Of a stretch of DNA of 64,000 bases, positions 40,891-46,500 are shown piece by piece. Below the pieces are notes generated by a model. That model made no database searches and was not told the DNA's origin. It saw only the letters and a program-made list of their open reading frames with translations. The position numbers and the translations under genes were made by a program. This DNA is from Leptoclinus maculatus (Eukaryota > Chordata > Actinopteri > Perciformes > Stichaeidae). The stretch lies in contig JAVDOI010000011.1 in assembly GCA_032191485.1 (NCBI GenBank), positions 17,676,117-17,740,116 of the forward strand, written 5' to 3'. Position 1 is the first letter of the stretch, and every line of letters starts with the position of its first letter.

Positions 40891-41401
40891 CGTGCGTGTC
40901 TTTGAATTTGAGTCCTTCGACTCGTTTTCCTGTTTGTGAACCTAACGTGTGTCTACATGTGTGCGAATCAGTACGTCTGTCTTCAGTTTTCGGTCCTACA
41001 TGTTAGAAGCTGTAGAGTTTGTCTCGTCTCCTCTATCGCTCCTCACTGCTCGTCTCTTGCCCCCCCCCCCCCCCCTCCCTTTCCAGGACAAGACGAGCGC
41101 TCTGAGCCTCAGCAATGTGGCGGGAGTCTTCTACATCCTGATCGGCGGCCTGGGCCTGGCCATGCTGGTGGCGCTGGTGGAGTTCTGCTACAAGTCCAGG
41201 ACCGAGTCGCGCCGAATGAAGGTGTCCACCGCGCGAGCCGCTGCCGCCTCAGCCGCTCAGGCCTTTCACTGCTCAGCCTTAGACAGTGGTGCTAGCGCCC
41301 CCTACACAGAGCTGCAGAGCTACGGCCTGTACGCCAACAACACTGTTAAGATATAAGGGCAGAGCACAGCCACGGGGTAGGAAAACGCTGCGATTCAAAC
41401 C

Positions 41402-41447
<46 letters not shown>

Positions 41448-43347
41448 CATCCGCCTCCTCACCCTCCCGCCCATCTAACCGTGATCACAGTAGGGCCTTT
41501 CACGGCTTCCACCGCAGTGCAAACGCTGTCCTGTGCCTCTCTCTACCTCTGCAGCTACCTCGCTCAGTCTTCACGTCACTGATCTCCTGCAGTGTTGTTG
41601 AATCACTTGATTCTAAAATTGCCCTCATGCCTGTTTCTTCACCATCTAAAGTCGCTTTAGATATGGCAACAAGACTTAACGAGACATTTTTCTTGCGTTA
41701 GCAACGCAGGGTTGCATGTAGCATCTTTAGTGTTTACCTTTAGATGGCAGCCCTTTACACTGTGTTATATTGACTATATGTTGATATACATCTGTATCAG
41801 TCACTTTTAATGGTAGATAATATAAAATCTAAACTCAGTAGTTAAATACACATTACACTTTTTTTTAATTTCAGTTTACAAAAACGCTCCCTGTCGTTAA
41901 ATTACCCATTACTACACTCATTAAGCACACATTCACAAATTAAGAAATTACACTTTGCAGCACAGGTATGAAGGCAATTTGAATTACAGTGGTACATCTA
42001 TCTACCTCTGTCGCTCTGAGCAAATCTCTCCCCTGCTCCCTCTCCTCCTCCTTTTTTTTGCTGACTGTCTCGCAAACGCAGGGCCCATTGTAGTGAACAT
42101 CCTTTATATGTATACCATAAGGCAGGCCTCGTGCGGCTCACATGTGTTCCATCTCTGCTTTACCCTCGAAACAGTTTTAACTGTTGTATGTGCACAAATC
42201 TGTAGTGAGGACCTGTTGCTTGTAACACTCCCTCCTCCGACAGCAGCGATGTCGTAGCTGTTAGTCATCGGCTTTCGTGGATCAATTTGCAACAAACAAC
42301 CTTTGATTCATTCTTCAACATCAAAGCCTCTCGCTGATACGCTCTTTGTGTAAACAGCAAAAAAGAAGGGAAAAAAAGCGAAGCGGGGGCCAAGACAAGG
42401 AGGGAATCTTCGACGTGAATCTCTTGTGTTTTAATCATCCCACGAAGTGGCACCTGATCAGTATGCTGAGGAGATTGGGCGAGCAGCCTATTAGTGCAGC
42501 GGTGCCTTTATGCCGTGTGACTTGAAAGAGACAACAACGCCGTTCCAATTAGAGGCCGGTGTAATTCCAATCCCCACGCAGCACTCGCCGGTCGCTCCAC
42601 ATCTCACACGCTTTGCCCAATTTAATCAGCTATAGAATCGGGGACGCAGGCAGACACCAGAGAGGCACATACACACATCATTACGTCGCCTTTTTTCGAG
42701 CCCAGTGGCTTTTATTGCGCTGGACTGGAGAATGGAGCTATTTAACCAATGAGTGAAGCGTCCGCTCCCTTCTTACTGCCCACACTTCACTCCGCTCCTC
42801 CTGTTACAAAGTCGAACATTGATGTACATCGAGCCAGCACCACGGTTTACCACCCGTGAATATCACTCAGGCCCAGATAAAGAGGGTGAAAAACGAGCAC
42901 CCTTTGACTCCTTAACAGCTCATTCTGCTCCCGGTTTTCTTGGCGTGCCAGCACCACATTCAGATAGTGAAACAGTCATGTAATAAAGAAAGAGAAACTG
43001 CATAACTTATCTTTACTCTCCTACAGTAATAGCTGAAAGACCTTTTTCAAGCACATAATTCTTTGCGCTGCTAGCTCTAACTGTTTCTCTGCTCCGATGA
43101 GGACATAATGCATGCATGTGTGCAAGACTAAAAACCTGGTGTGTAGACTAATTGTAACCCCTTTGTTTGTTTCTGACAGCAATCCATCAACGACGCCATG
43201 CGCTGCTCCACCCTGACCAGGATGAGTGGCAACGGGAGCGGCGGAGAGAACGGGCGAATCCTCACCCACGACTTCCCCAAGACCGTTCAAACGCTGCCCT
43301 GCATGAGCCACACCGCCAGCATGGGACTGGGTGCCTCCGGCATGTGA
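1746..43347 (+). CDS. gria1: AMPA-type glutamate receptor subunit GluA1, partial gene (exons only; spliced)
   Basis: Spliced coding region of an ionotropic glutamate receptor of the AMPA class, a glutamate-gated cation channel of the postsynaptic membrane that works as a tetramer. The exons listed separately join in phase into one reading frame from the late N-terminal domain to a stop at 43345-43347. Ligand-binding residues known in the family are present: P, T and R of PLTITLVR, S and T of GSTKEFF, and E of LLEST. M3 holds SYTANLAAF. GluA1 rather than GluA2-4 is supported by QNRTYIVTT, YVMLKKN, VELAAEIAKHVGY, ADVAVAPLTI and the tail QSIND...GENGR...DFPK...PCMSH. Teleosts have gria1a and gria1b; I cannot tell which this is. 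The 5' exons (signal peptide and most of the N-terminal domain) are outside the window. A second C-terminus is possible (see 41087-41356). Confidence 0.96.
1800..3776 (+). other. gria1: Intron of gria1 (1977 bp)
   Basis: Begins GTAATT and ends in CTGTCTCAG. I see no coding potential; the open frames in it lack any family resemblance. Contents are AT-rich sequence, a short GT-rich patch near 2580-2605 and a T-run at about 3488-3500. Confidence 0.8.
3777..3935 (+). CDS. gria1: gria1 exon: N-terminal domain, 53 codons
   Basis: Reads GFLDIDLTDLRKGGANITGF and continues to SGLK. It matches the GluA segment GFMDIDL...GANVTGFQLVN. Putative N-glycosylation sequons are NIT and NNS. The acceptor is CTCAG and the donor AAA|GTACTG. 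The Trp-containing middle part (QQW...) aligns with the family, but the stretch after it (EFDNKDSKVPKSG) is divergent, as is usual for this linker region. Confidence 0.95.
3936..4457 (+). other. gria1: Intron of gria1 (522 bp)
   Basis: GTACTG donor and TTTACAG acceptor. AT-rich, with no recognised element. Confidence 0.8.
4458..4625 (+). CDS. gria1: gria1 exon: N-terminal domain, 56 codons
   Basis: Encodes YTGALTYDGVKVM, then RKQRIDISRRGNAGECLANP and PWGQGIDIQRALQQ. These are among the most conserved stretches of the GluA amino-terminal domain. The exon is 168 nt, phase 0 at both ends, between TTTACAG and GTCTGT. The donor GTCTGT is weak, so splice efficiency here may be modest. Confidence 0.97.
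4626..5579 (+). other. gria1: Intron of gria1 (954 bp), contains a perfect hairpin
   Basis: GTCTGT donor and ATTACAG acceptor. Contains a CA-rich patch near 4660-4686 and a perfect inverted repeat at 5070-5118, described separately. No coding signal. Confidence 0.8.
5070..5118. repeat. Perfect inverted repeat: 23-bp arms, 3-nt spacer
   Basis: Arm 5070-5092 is the exact reverse complement of 5096-5118, separated by CAC. The left arm begins CTCTAGGACATCATTT. A perfect match of this length with so small a spacer is not expected by chance. It fits a template-switch mutation or a foldback structure; it is much shorter and more perfect than a usual microRNA precursor. Confidence 0.95.
5580..5684 (+). 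CDS. gria1: gria1 exon: end of N-terminal domain and linker, 35 codons
   Basis: Encodes [20 protein letters not shown], then YTVSVMELAPSGPKK. It corresponds to GluA1 [20 protein letters not shown]. Sequon NYT. 105 nt, acceptor ATTACAG, good donor AAG|GTAAGC, phase 0. Confidence 0.97.
5685..6217 (+). other. gria1: Intron of gria1 (533 bp)
   Basis: GTAAGC donor and CCGTCTTAG acceptor; AT-rich, nothing recognised. Confidence 0.8.
6218..6328 (+). CDS. gria1: gria1 exon: linker into ligand-binding lobe S1, 37 codons
   Basis: Encodes VGYWNEDEKYVTTASFVRGS, then NETYGLQNRTYIVTTIL. GYWNED and QNRTYIVTTIL are diagnostic of GluA1 (GluA2 has ENKTVVVTTIL). Sequons NET and NRT. 111 nt, donor TTG|GTGAGT, phase 0. 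Confidence 0.97.
8701..8767. repeat. (GT)n followed by poly-G tract
   Basis: Interrupted GT array to about 8747, then an uninterrupted run of about 20 G to 8767. Both are prone to length change and to sequencing or assembly error. Confidence 0.95.
9269..9309. repeat. (CA)n microsatellite
   Basis: About 20 uninterrupted CA units inside the intron before the S1 exon. Confidence 0.95.
9898..10104 (+). CDS. gria1: gria1 exon: ligand-binding lobe S1, 69 codons
   Basis: Encodes ESPYVMLKKNHEQLVGNDKY, then EGYIVELAAEIAKHVGYQYK and DGKYGARDPETKMWNGMVGE, ending LVYG. This is the extracellular S1 half of the glutamate clamshell; the Tyr of the KYEGY block lines the agonist site in the family. 207 nt, acceptor CAACAG, donor GGG|GTGAGT, phase 0. 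One change from the usual GYCVELAAEIA is Ile for Cys in GYIVELAAEIA. Confidence 0.98.
10105..11287 (+). other. gria1: Intron of gria1 (1183 bp), largely a SINE-like repeat
   Basis: GTGAGT donor; acceptor is a 13-C run plus TCCAG. The first third is a tRNA-derived repeat on the minus strand (10150-10475). Confidence 0.8.
10150..10475 (-). mobile_element. tRNA-derived SINE-like repeat, minus strand
   Basis: Read on the minus strand, it starts with a tRNA-like head. The A-box-like GTAACTCAGGAGGTAGAGC comes from about 10453-10473 and the B-box-like GGTCCGATCCC from about 10413-10425. A body follows that resembles a very common teleost repeat: ACTGATGGCAGGGGCTGCCA near 10261-10280 on the plus strand, and the motif AGCGCC...CCACTGAAAGCGCC near 10170-10205. 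A CA array at about 10329-10352 sits inside. Family assignment is from memory of teleost repeats. Confidence 0.7.
11288..11733 (+). CDS. gria1: gria1 exon: end of S1, M1, M2 pore loop
   Basis: Encodes KADVAVAPLTITLVREEVID (agonist contacts Pro, Thr, Arg), the M1 helix around [20 protein letters not shown], a long cytoplasmic loop, and the re-entrant pore loop NSLWFSLGAFMQQGCDISP. The Q/R-site codon is CAG (11708-11710), so the genome encodes Gln, as in GluA1. The exon is 446 nt and ends in phase 2 (CG|GTAAGA). By comparison with the mammalian protein it is about 75 nt longer, all of it in the M1-M2 loop (11534-11656). Confidence 0.98.
11534..11656 (+). other. gria1: Expanded Gln-rich M1-M2 cytoplasmic loop
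   Basis: 41 residues lie between EWH and NEFG where human GluA1 has 16 (SEEFEEGRDQTTSDQS). The extra part is rich in Gln, Ala and Asn (for example GVQQGQAQMQQNANQQ). The frame is kept, and flanking M1 and M2 are near-identical to mammals, so this is a real in-frame expansion rather than an unspliced intron: no GT-AG pair fits it. Confidence 0.9.
11734..17499 (+). other. gria1: First part of the 20-kb M2-M3 intron
   Basis: GTAAGA donor. No coding exon found. It contains G or C homopolymer runs (12568-12575, 13687-13704), a CpG-richer patch around 15225-15545 with the YY1-like motif AAAATGGCGGCGG at 15230, and the Tol2-like repeat at 16197-16520. The AT-rich stretch 15560-17050 looks repeat-derived but I can name only part of it. 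Confidence 0.75.
16197..16520 (+). mobile_element. Fragment of a common teleost hAT-type (Tol2-like) repeat
   Basis: The run GAAGTATTCAGA...ACAAGTACTCATAATGCAGA...AATATTTCCCTCTGAAATGTA...CTCAAGTAAAAGTATCTCAA matches, from memory, an abundant teleost interspersed repeat whose ends read like those of Tol2 (AAGTACTTGAGTAA type). No open reading frame; ends are eroded and no target duplication was found. The superfamily call is tentative. Confidence 0.55.
17500..18160 (+). pseudogene. hAT-type transposase fragment with a BED zinc finger
   Basis: The frame from ATG 17880 encodes EAVSAVWSFYGLKKSDVDQK, then CKVC, GGNTSNLLHHLSRK and EYEECMRLR. This is the BED zinc-finger pattern W-x-F...C-x2-C...TSNL-x2-HL found at the N-terminus of hAT transposases and ZBED proteins. 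The last expected ligand His is Pro here (HLSRKP), so the finger is probably dead. After about 18130 the similarity stops and the frame continues into unrelated sequence to 18347. The catalytic part is missing. Upstream 17500-17879 is probably the element's 5' region, but its end is not fixed. Confidence 0.65.
19025..19079. repeat. Compound (GT)n microsatellite
   Basis: Two GT arrays separated by CCAAGG and a TA interruption, in the M2-M3 intron. Confidence 0.9.
20122..20162. repeat. (CA)n microsatellite
   Basis: About 20 CA units in the M2-M3 intron. Confidence 0.95.
24054..24115. repeat. Near-perfect inverted repeat: 27-bp arms, 8-nt spacer
   Basis: The inner 20 bases 24061-24080 are exactly reverse-complementary to 24089-24108 around the spacer GATACGGC. 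Beyond one mismatch (24060 with 24109) six further pairs extend the stem to 24054 and 24115. The inner left arm starts GAGCCGTTACAGG. It lies in the large intron with no other repeat around it. Confidence 0.95.
28414..28454. repeat. (CT)n microsatellite
   Basis: About 20 CT units, followed by a C-run at about 28488-28498. Confidence 0.95.
28970..29188 (+). mobile_element. tRNA-derived SINE, plus strand
   Basis: A tRNA-like head carries an A-box-like TGGCTAAGTGG at about 28976-28986 and a B-box-like GTTTGATCCC at 29021-29030. Next come TGTCCTTGAGCAAGACACTT at 29061-29080 and the tail GCTTTGGACAAAAGCATCTG at about 29150-29169 followed by CTAAATGACTGTA. The last two are hallmarks of a very common teleost SINE family. 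About 220 bp; no clear target duplication. Confidence 0.8.
29490..30475. mobile_element. Non-autonomous hAT transposon with 8-bp target duplication
   Basis: Terminal inverted repeats are CAGTGGCGGGCCGT on the left and, reverse-complemented, CAGTGGTGGGCCGT on the right (13 of 14 identical). Exactly flanking them is the direct repeat TGAAATTG at 29482-29489 and 30476-30483. An 8-bp duplication with CAGTG-type ends defines the hAT superfamily. The 986-bp element has no transposase frame, so it would need a transposase in trans. It contains a 15-nt tandem duplication near 30207-30239. The perfect duplication suggests a fairly recent insertion. Confidence 0.88.
30476..31929 (+). other. gria1: Last part of the M2-M3 intron
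   Basis: Contains a long CA array running into GA (30984-31065) and T-rich sequence. The acceptor is TTCTGTTTTCAG. Confidence 0.8.
30984..31065. repeat. Long (CA)n-(GA)n microsatellite
   Basis: About 37 uninterrupted CA units followed by four GA units; one of the longest arrays in the window and likely polymorphic. Confidence 0.97.
31930..32128 (+). CDS. gria1: gria1 exon: M3 helix and start of S2
   Basis: After completing the split Arg codon it encodes [20 protein letters not shown], then [20 protein letters not shown] and [19 protein letters not shown] forms the channel gate in M3; the Ser-Thr of GSTKEFF bind the agonist carboxylate in the family. 199 nt, enters in phase 2, leaves in phase 0 (AGG|GTGAGA). 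Confidence 0.98.
32129..32611 (+). other. gria1: Intron of gria1 (483 bp)
   Basis: GTGAGA donor and CGCCTGTCAG acceptor; nothing recognised. Confidence 0.8.
32612..32859 (+). CDS. gria1: gria1 exon: ligand-binding lobe S2
   Basis: Encodes RSKIAVFEKMWSYMKAADPS, then [20 protein letters not shown] and [20 protein letters not shown], ending TPKGSPL. The Glu of LLEST contacts the agonist amino group in the family. 248 nt, ending in phase 2 (AG|GTAAAC) so the Arg codon before flip or flop is split across the junction. Confidence 0.98.
32860..36008 (+). other. gria1: Intron of gria1 before flop (3.1 kb)
   Basis: GTAAAC donor and TTTCCAAG acceptor. Contains TA arrays (33205-33225, 34684-34713), a CT array (about 34052-34081), and a G-run (35238-35254). 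No coding signal. Confidence 0.8.
36009..36123 (+). CDS. gria1: gria1 flop exon (115 nt)
   Basis: Completes Arg and encodes NPVNLAVLKLNEQGLLDKLK, NKWWYDKGECGSGGGDSK. The GGGDS ending and KLNEQGLL identify the flop variant, one of two mutually exclusive cassettes at the end of S2 that tune desensitisation and modulator sensitivity. Acceptor CCAAG, donor AAG|GTCAGA. 115 nt, as in mammals. Confidence 0.97.
36662..36702. repeat. (GT)n microsatellite between flop and flip
   Basis: GT array with one GG interruption, about 125 bases upstream of the flip acceptor. GT-rich tracts can bind splicing factors of the CELF/TDP-43 type, so it may matter for cassette choice; that is inference. Confidence 0.9.
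36770..36812. repeat. Inverted repeat just before the flip splice acceptor
   Basis: Arm 36770-36787 pairs with 36796-36812 (17 pairs, one bulged A) around the loop GGTATAAT. It is AT-rich, built from ATAACAT units, and ends 16 nt before the flip exon. It could hide or present the branch-point region of the flip acceptor. Confidence 0.85.
36829..36943 (+). CDS. gria1: gria1 flip exon (115 nt), atypical
   Basis: Completes Arg and encodes IPVNLAVLKLNEQAVLDKLK, NKWWYDKGECGSKDSGRK. The KDSG ending and VLDKLK identify flip. Unusual points: it starts with Ile where GluA1 flip has Gly, and it has Asn (AAT, 36860-36862) at the position that is Ser in mammalian flip and Asn in flop. Acceptor TTGAAG, donor AAG|GTCAGT, same length and phase as flop, so the two are interchangeable cassettes. 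Confidence 0.96.
38580..38740 (+). repeat. Fragment of a common teleost interspersed repeat
   Basis: GACAGTTTGGGAAATATGCT, GATTCGCTTTCATGCAGAAAG and CTAACTATGTAGCTAGAGCC recall, from memory, an abundant teleost repeat with the order GGAAATATGCTTATTCGCTTTC...CTAAATATGAAGCTACAGCC. Diverged and without visible ends; class not known to me. Confidence 0.5.
40809..40900. repeat. Long (GT)n microsatellite upstream of the M4 exon
   Basis: About 37 GT units followed by a GC/GT mixture, 190 bases upstream of the M4 exon; a shorter array lies at 40705-40728. Confidence 0.97.
41087..41356 (+). CDS. gria1: gria1 M4 exon with read-through short C-tail (…TVKI)
   Basis: Encodes DKTSALSLSNVAGVFYILIG, GLGLAMLVALVEFCYKSRTE and SRRMK: the M4 helix and start of the cytoplasmic tail. 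Splicing at AAG|GTGTCC (41221/41222, phase 0) would join it to the last exon. That donor is weak. Without splicing the frame stays open for 44 more codons, ending YTELQSYGLYANNTVKI, then TAA at 41354-41356. This ending resembles the GluA2/GluA3 short tail (YKEGYNVYGIESVKI), including the VKI PDZ ligand. A poly(A) signal AATAAA at 42982-42987 could end such a transcript. Confidence 0.9.
   Translation, partial: DKTSALSLSNVAGVFYILIGGLGLAMLVALVEFCYKSRTESRRMKVSTARAAAASAAQAFHCSALDSGASAPYTELQSYGLYANNTVKI
41222..43179 (+). other. gria1: Last intron of gria1, or 3' UTR of the short-tail form
   Basis: As an intron it runs from GTGTCC to TTTCTGACAG. As an alternative 3' UTR (from 41357) it would end after AATAAA at 42982-42987. 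No other coding sequence seen. Confidence 0.6.
41402..41447. repeat. (GAT)n trinucleotide repeat
   Basis: Fifteen tandem ATG/GAT units beginning 46 bases after the short-tail stop codon. It would lie in the 3' UTR of the short-tail transcript or in the last intron of the long-tail transcript. The apparent poly-Met frame is an artefact. Confidence 0.95.
43180..43347 (+). CDS. gria1: gria1 terminal exon: GluA1-type long C-tail
   Basis: Encodes QSINDAMRCSTLTRMSGNGS, then GGENGRILTHDFPKTVQTLP and CMSHTASMGLGASGM, stop TGA at 43345-43347. It aligns with the human GluA1 tail. The Ser of QSIN corresponds to S831 (CaMKII/PKC) and the Ser of RMSG to S845 (PKA). The last residues SGM fit a class I PDZ ligand like human TGL. 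Acceptor CTGACAG, phase 0. The seven residues GFCLIPQ that precede QSIN in mammals are absent. Confidence 0.95.
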   Translation, partial: QSINDAMRCSTLTRMSGNGSGGENGRILTHDFPKTVQTLPCMSHTASMGLGASGM

Positions 43348-46300
43348 TCATCACGTGACTGTGCTGGCGGCGGGGAATAAGCAGGGTGGGGCAGAAGAAG
43401 AGCACAAGACTCTTATTAATGACCTCAAAAATCATGGCCGTCTGGTTTGACCCATCCACCCCCGACCGGCTGTCAACGCGCCCGACTTGAACAAGACTTA
43501 ACCTACTGCCAAAATGCACTCTCGAACCGCTCCGTACAAACTACGGACAAGACTCGCGACGTTTTTTTTTTATACGTGGATGTTTGAAAAAGAGATATAG
43601 GGAGAAAAAAAAAAAAAGAAGTGTGCTGCAATAAAGAAGCCGTCAACGGGGAGTGTTTTTGAATTTTTTTACGGTGTTCATTTGTGTGAAAAAAAAAAAA
43701 AAAAAGACTTTATTCTTCAGTGTGACGCCTGCGCTGTGCCATTTCGATGGAGCTGTTGACGTTAGTCTGCGTGTGCAATATCTTCACCTCCACCGCTGAC
43801 CTTGTACTACCTAGATGCTTGCTGATGGCTGATGGAACGTGTCTTTGCACAGATGTGGTCGGAGGAGGACAAACACTTGTGACTGCTGCGATGATGCGAT
43901 ATTGTTTTGGGACACTCCCGCTCTCGTTCACTCACATTTTACACGGCATTTTGGAAGGACCAATTGCTCTGTGTGGCATAGCCCGTTTTTTTATGATAAA
44001 GTATATGACTCAAACTGTAATAGTCAAAAGTAGTTTGATTTGATTTATCCTCAACTAAAGGTCAGCGCCTGTTTAAATCAGCGGTTGACCGGGCTACAAA
44101 AAAAACATGCATCCGCTGCTACACCTCATTTAAACACATCATGCCTCGTTTTTTGCGCCATATGACCATTCTCACAAATGCACACAGATACACTTATTGC
44201 TACTGGGTCATGTGTTTGACCAACAGTTTGACTATTTAATGATCAGAAAAACAGTCAGAGGGCGGATTGAGAAAAGAGAACGGTTATAGAATATAGAGGA
44301 AAAACACACTGACGCATTATGGCTACGTACTGAGTGACCATACACTGTATTCTACTGTTGTGACATTCATAGCATATCCATTGATATACTGGGGGGGTCT
44401 ATTTGCAGCGCACGTTAAAGACGAAAGATTGGCAAATTCAGATATAATCTGGAGAAAATATTGCTCAAACTATTGTTGGATGTGTTGCTGCATATCCCAC
44501 CCCCTCCTGTGCTGTATTTTCAGCTGCATTCCGTTTTAATGAAATGGGCAGTGCAACTATTCACTCCCAATTTAGTGGCCTGAAAAAGGAAAGTTGGCCT
44601 CCTCTTTGGCGATTTGGAACACTTGCCGTGACTGACAGATCCACAGTTAACTTCATCTGTGTTTACTAGAAGTCGAGGTTACTGCTCGGCTGTAGAGCTC
44701 TCCCTTTCAGATCAAGTCAAGTAAGCAGACATCAGAGTGGCAGAGGTGGACAACGGGCAGACAGCCTGGGTTTGACATGCAGGCCTTAAAAGAAAATTCC
44801 CACCTGAAAACATTTCAATACTCGCAGCACAAAATGATGATGGTGATGTACTTTGCATTTCTTTAGTGGTTTATTTTAATATTCCCATGGGTGACTGACC
44901 AGCAGAAAACAGACTTCAGGTCATGTTGTGATTTAGAATGAAAGGACAGAAAAAGAATAAGGCCGACATGATTTTATATATATATATATATATTTCCCTT
45001 ATTATCAGAAACTCCCAATGAAAGGACGCGACAACAATTCGTTGGTTGTCGTCCTAATGAATATATCATGTTTTTGTGGGGATTTAATGCTTTAACTCCC
45101 AACCCTGTCTGTGACACTCCCCCTAAGCCCATTGATTCCTAGAGAAGACGTACGTCATTATTTAAAAACAGTTCATAATGATATCAAAGAGAACCAGTAA
45201 CAGTTTTGCACTATGCATCACAGTAAAGGGTGCATTCTATGTCTTCTTCCAACACGAGCATCTTTGCCTCTCTCCGCCTACACAACTGTTCCACTGCGGA
45301 GACAGTTCAGCCGCTTGGTCACCTGTGTGAACAGAAATCATGTAGGGTTTTGAAAATCACCAGCTTAAGTCCAAGCAGTCCTGAAATTCCACTGAACATC
45401 ATCATCATCATCACACTAAGAGTCCAACAGTGTCCAAAGGTGTGATTTTATTTTAAGGTGACTTGAAGGTTGTTGCTTGAAATGGGGTTTCCAGTTGCTG
45501 CCGAGTGCCAGAGGTCAGCTTTAGATGATGTACCGCACGGTCTCGTTGACCTCTGGTTTCACAGCGGAGGCCCGAGCGCCTGTACAAAGGCTGCACTCAT
45601 CTCCTGCTCCCACAGCTGGTTGTGAATTATTTTTCTTCTCCTCTGAGTTTCTGCTTTAAAGAATACGGTACCAAATCTGATATATCACCAAAATTGGCAG
45701 TCGTCAGAGTTTACTGAAATCATACATATCTCCACCTATTGTGTATATAAAAAGGCTTTTCTCTTCCCGTAGTGAAAATATTTGTTCCGCTCCCCCATCA
45801 TGCCTCAGTGTACCTGAATTAGTTGCCTACCGCGTGAGTACTTTTCCTTTCTTCCCTCATCTATGCGTCTTCTTTTGCTGATGTTGTATTAATTAGAACA
45901 AGGCACAGCACTCTTCAGTGAAGGCTTTACCTTCAGACAGATGTTTTATATGCCATAACAGATTTGTAAAAAAGAAAAAGAAGACAAAAAAAGACACTCA
46001 ATGTTTGTATTATAAAGGAGAGTTGGGGTGCCGGGAAAGTGTTACACTTTGAAGAGTGTAAAAAATAAAACACTCACACACTGATGTTGATTAATCTGTA
46101 GACGCTAATGTTGTTTCAAGAGTTTATTTAATTTTAATTTCGTTTTGCAATTTCAAAAAGGATTTCCTGTTGGTGTTTTTTAAGTGCTTGAGATTTAACA
46201 CCATTTGAGTATTTCTTTGTGGTTTTCCTTTTTCACAGTATTTTACTACTGGAATCGAATCAACAGTTTGTTTACCGGAAACATCATTATTGTTGTTTTT

Positions 46301-46500
46301 TTGTAGACTATGGAAAGGGTGTTACTGAGTTTTAAAATAAAAAACGATGGTCAATAAAAAAAAAAAAGTAAATGAATACAACTATTAGGATTCAGTCTTT
46401 TGAGAAATAATCTTTTTTTTTTCTAACCAAAGTGTCCTGGAAGGAAGTCATCATGCTTTTGTAACAGAATAAAGATATAAACTATTTATTTCTTCGGTTT
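43348..46500 (+). other. gria1: Probable 3' UTR of gria1
   Basis: No coding signal. Candidate poly(A) signals AATAAA are at 43630-43635, 46064-46069, 46336-46341, 46353-46358 and 46468-46473. Long A-runs occur at about 43601-43613 and 43690-43705. GRIA1 3' UTRs in mammals are long, so one of the distal signals is likely used, but the true end cannot be set without RNA data. Confidence 0.5.
46353..46358 (+). terminator. gria1: Candidate distal poly(A) signal
   Basis: AATAAA within a tight cluster of three such signals (46336, 46353, 46468) about 3 kb after the stop codon, the densest cluster downstream of the gene. Confidence 0.4.

Larger units (their letters stand above)
36944..41086 (+). 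other. gria1: Intron of gria1 before M4 (4.1 kb)
   Basis: GTCAGT donor; acceptor is a 16-C run plus TCCCTTTCCAG. Contains a teleost repeat fragment (38580-38740), a CA array near 38942-38966 and GT arrays (40705-40728, 40809-40900). No coding signal. Confidence 0.8.

Noticed and set aside
40936..41295. 119-codon frame overlapping the M4 exon
   Set aside because: It is a different reading frame of the same exon; the M4 helix is read in the frame ending at 41356.
43021..43519. Minus-strand open frames over the last exon
   Set aside because: Antisense shadows of the conserved long-tail exon.
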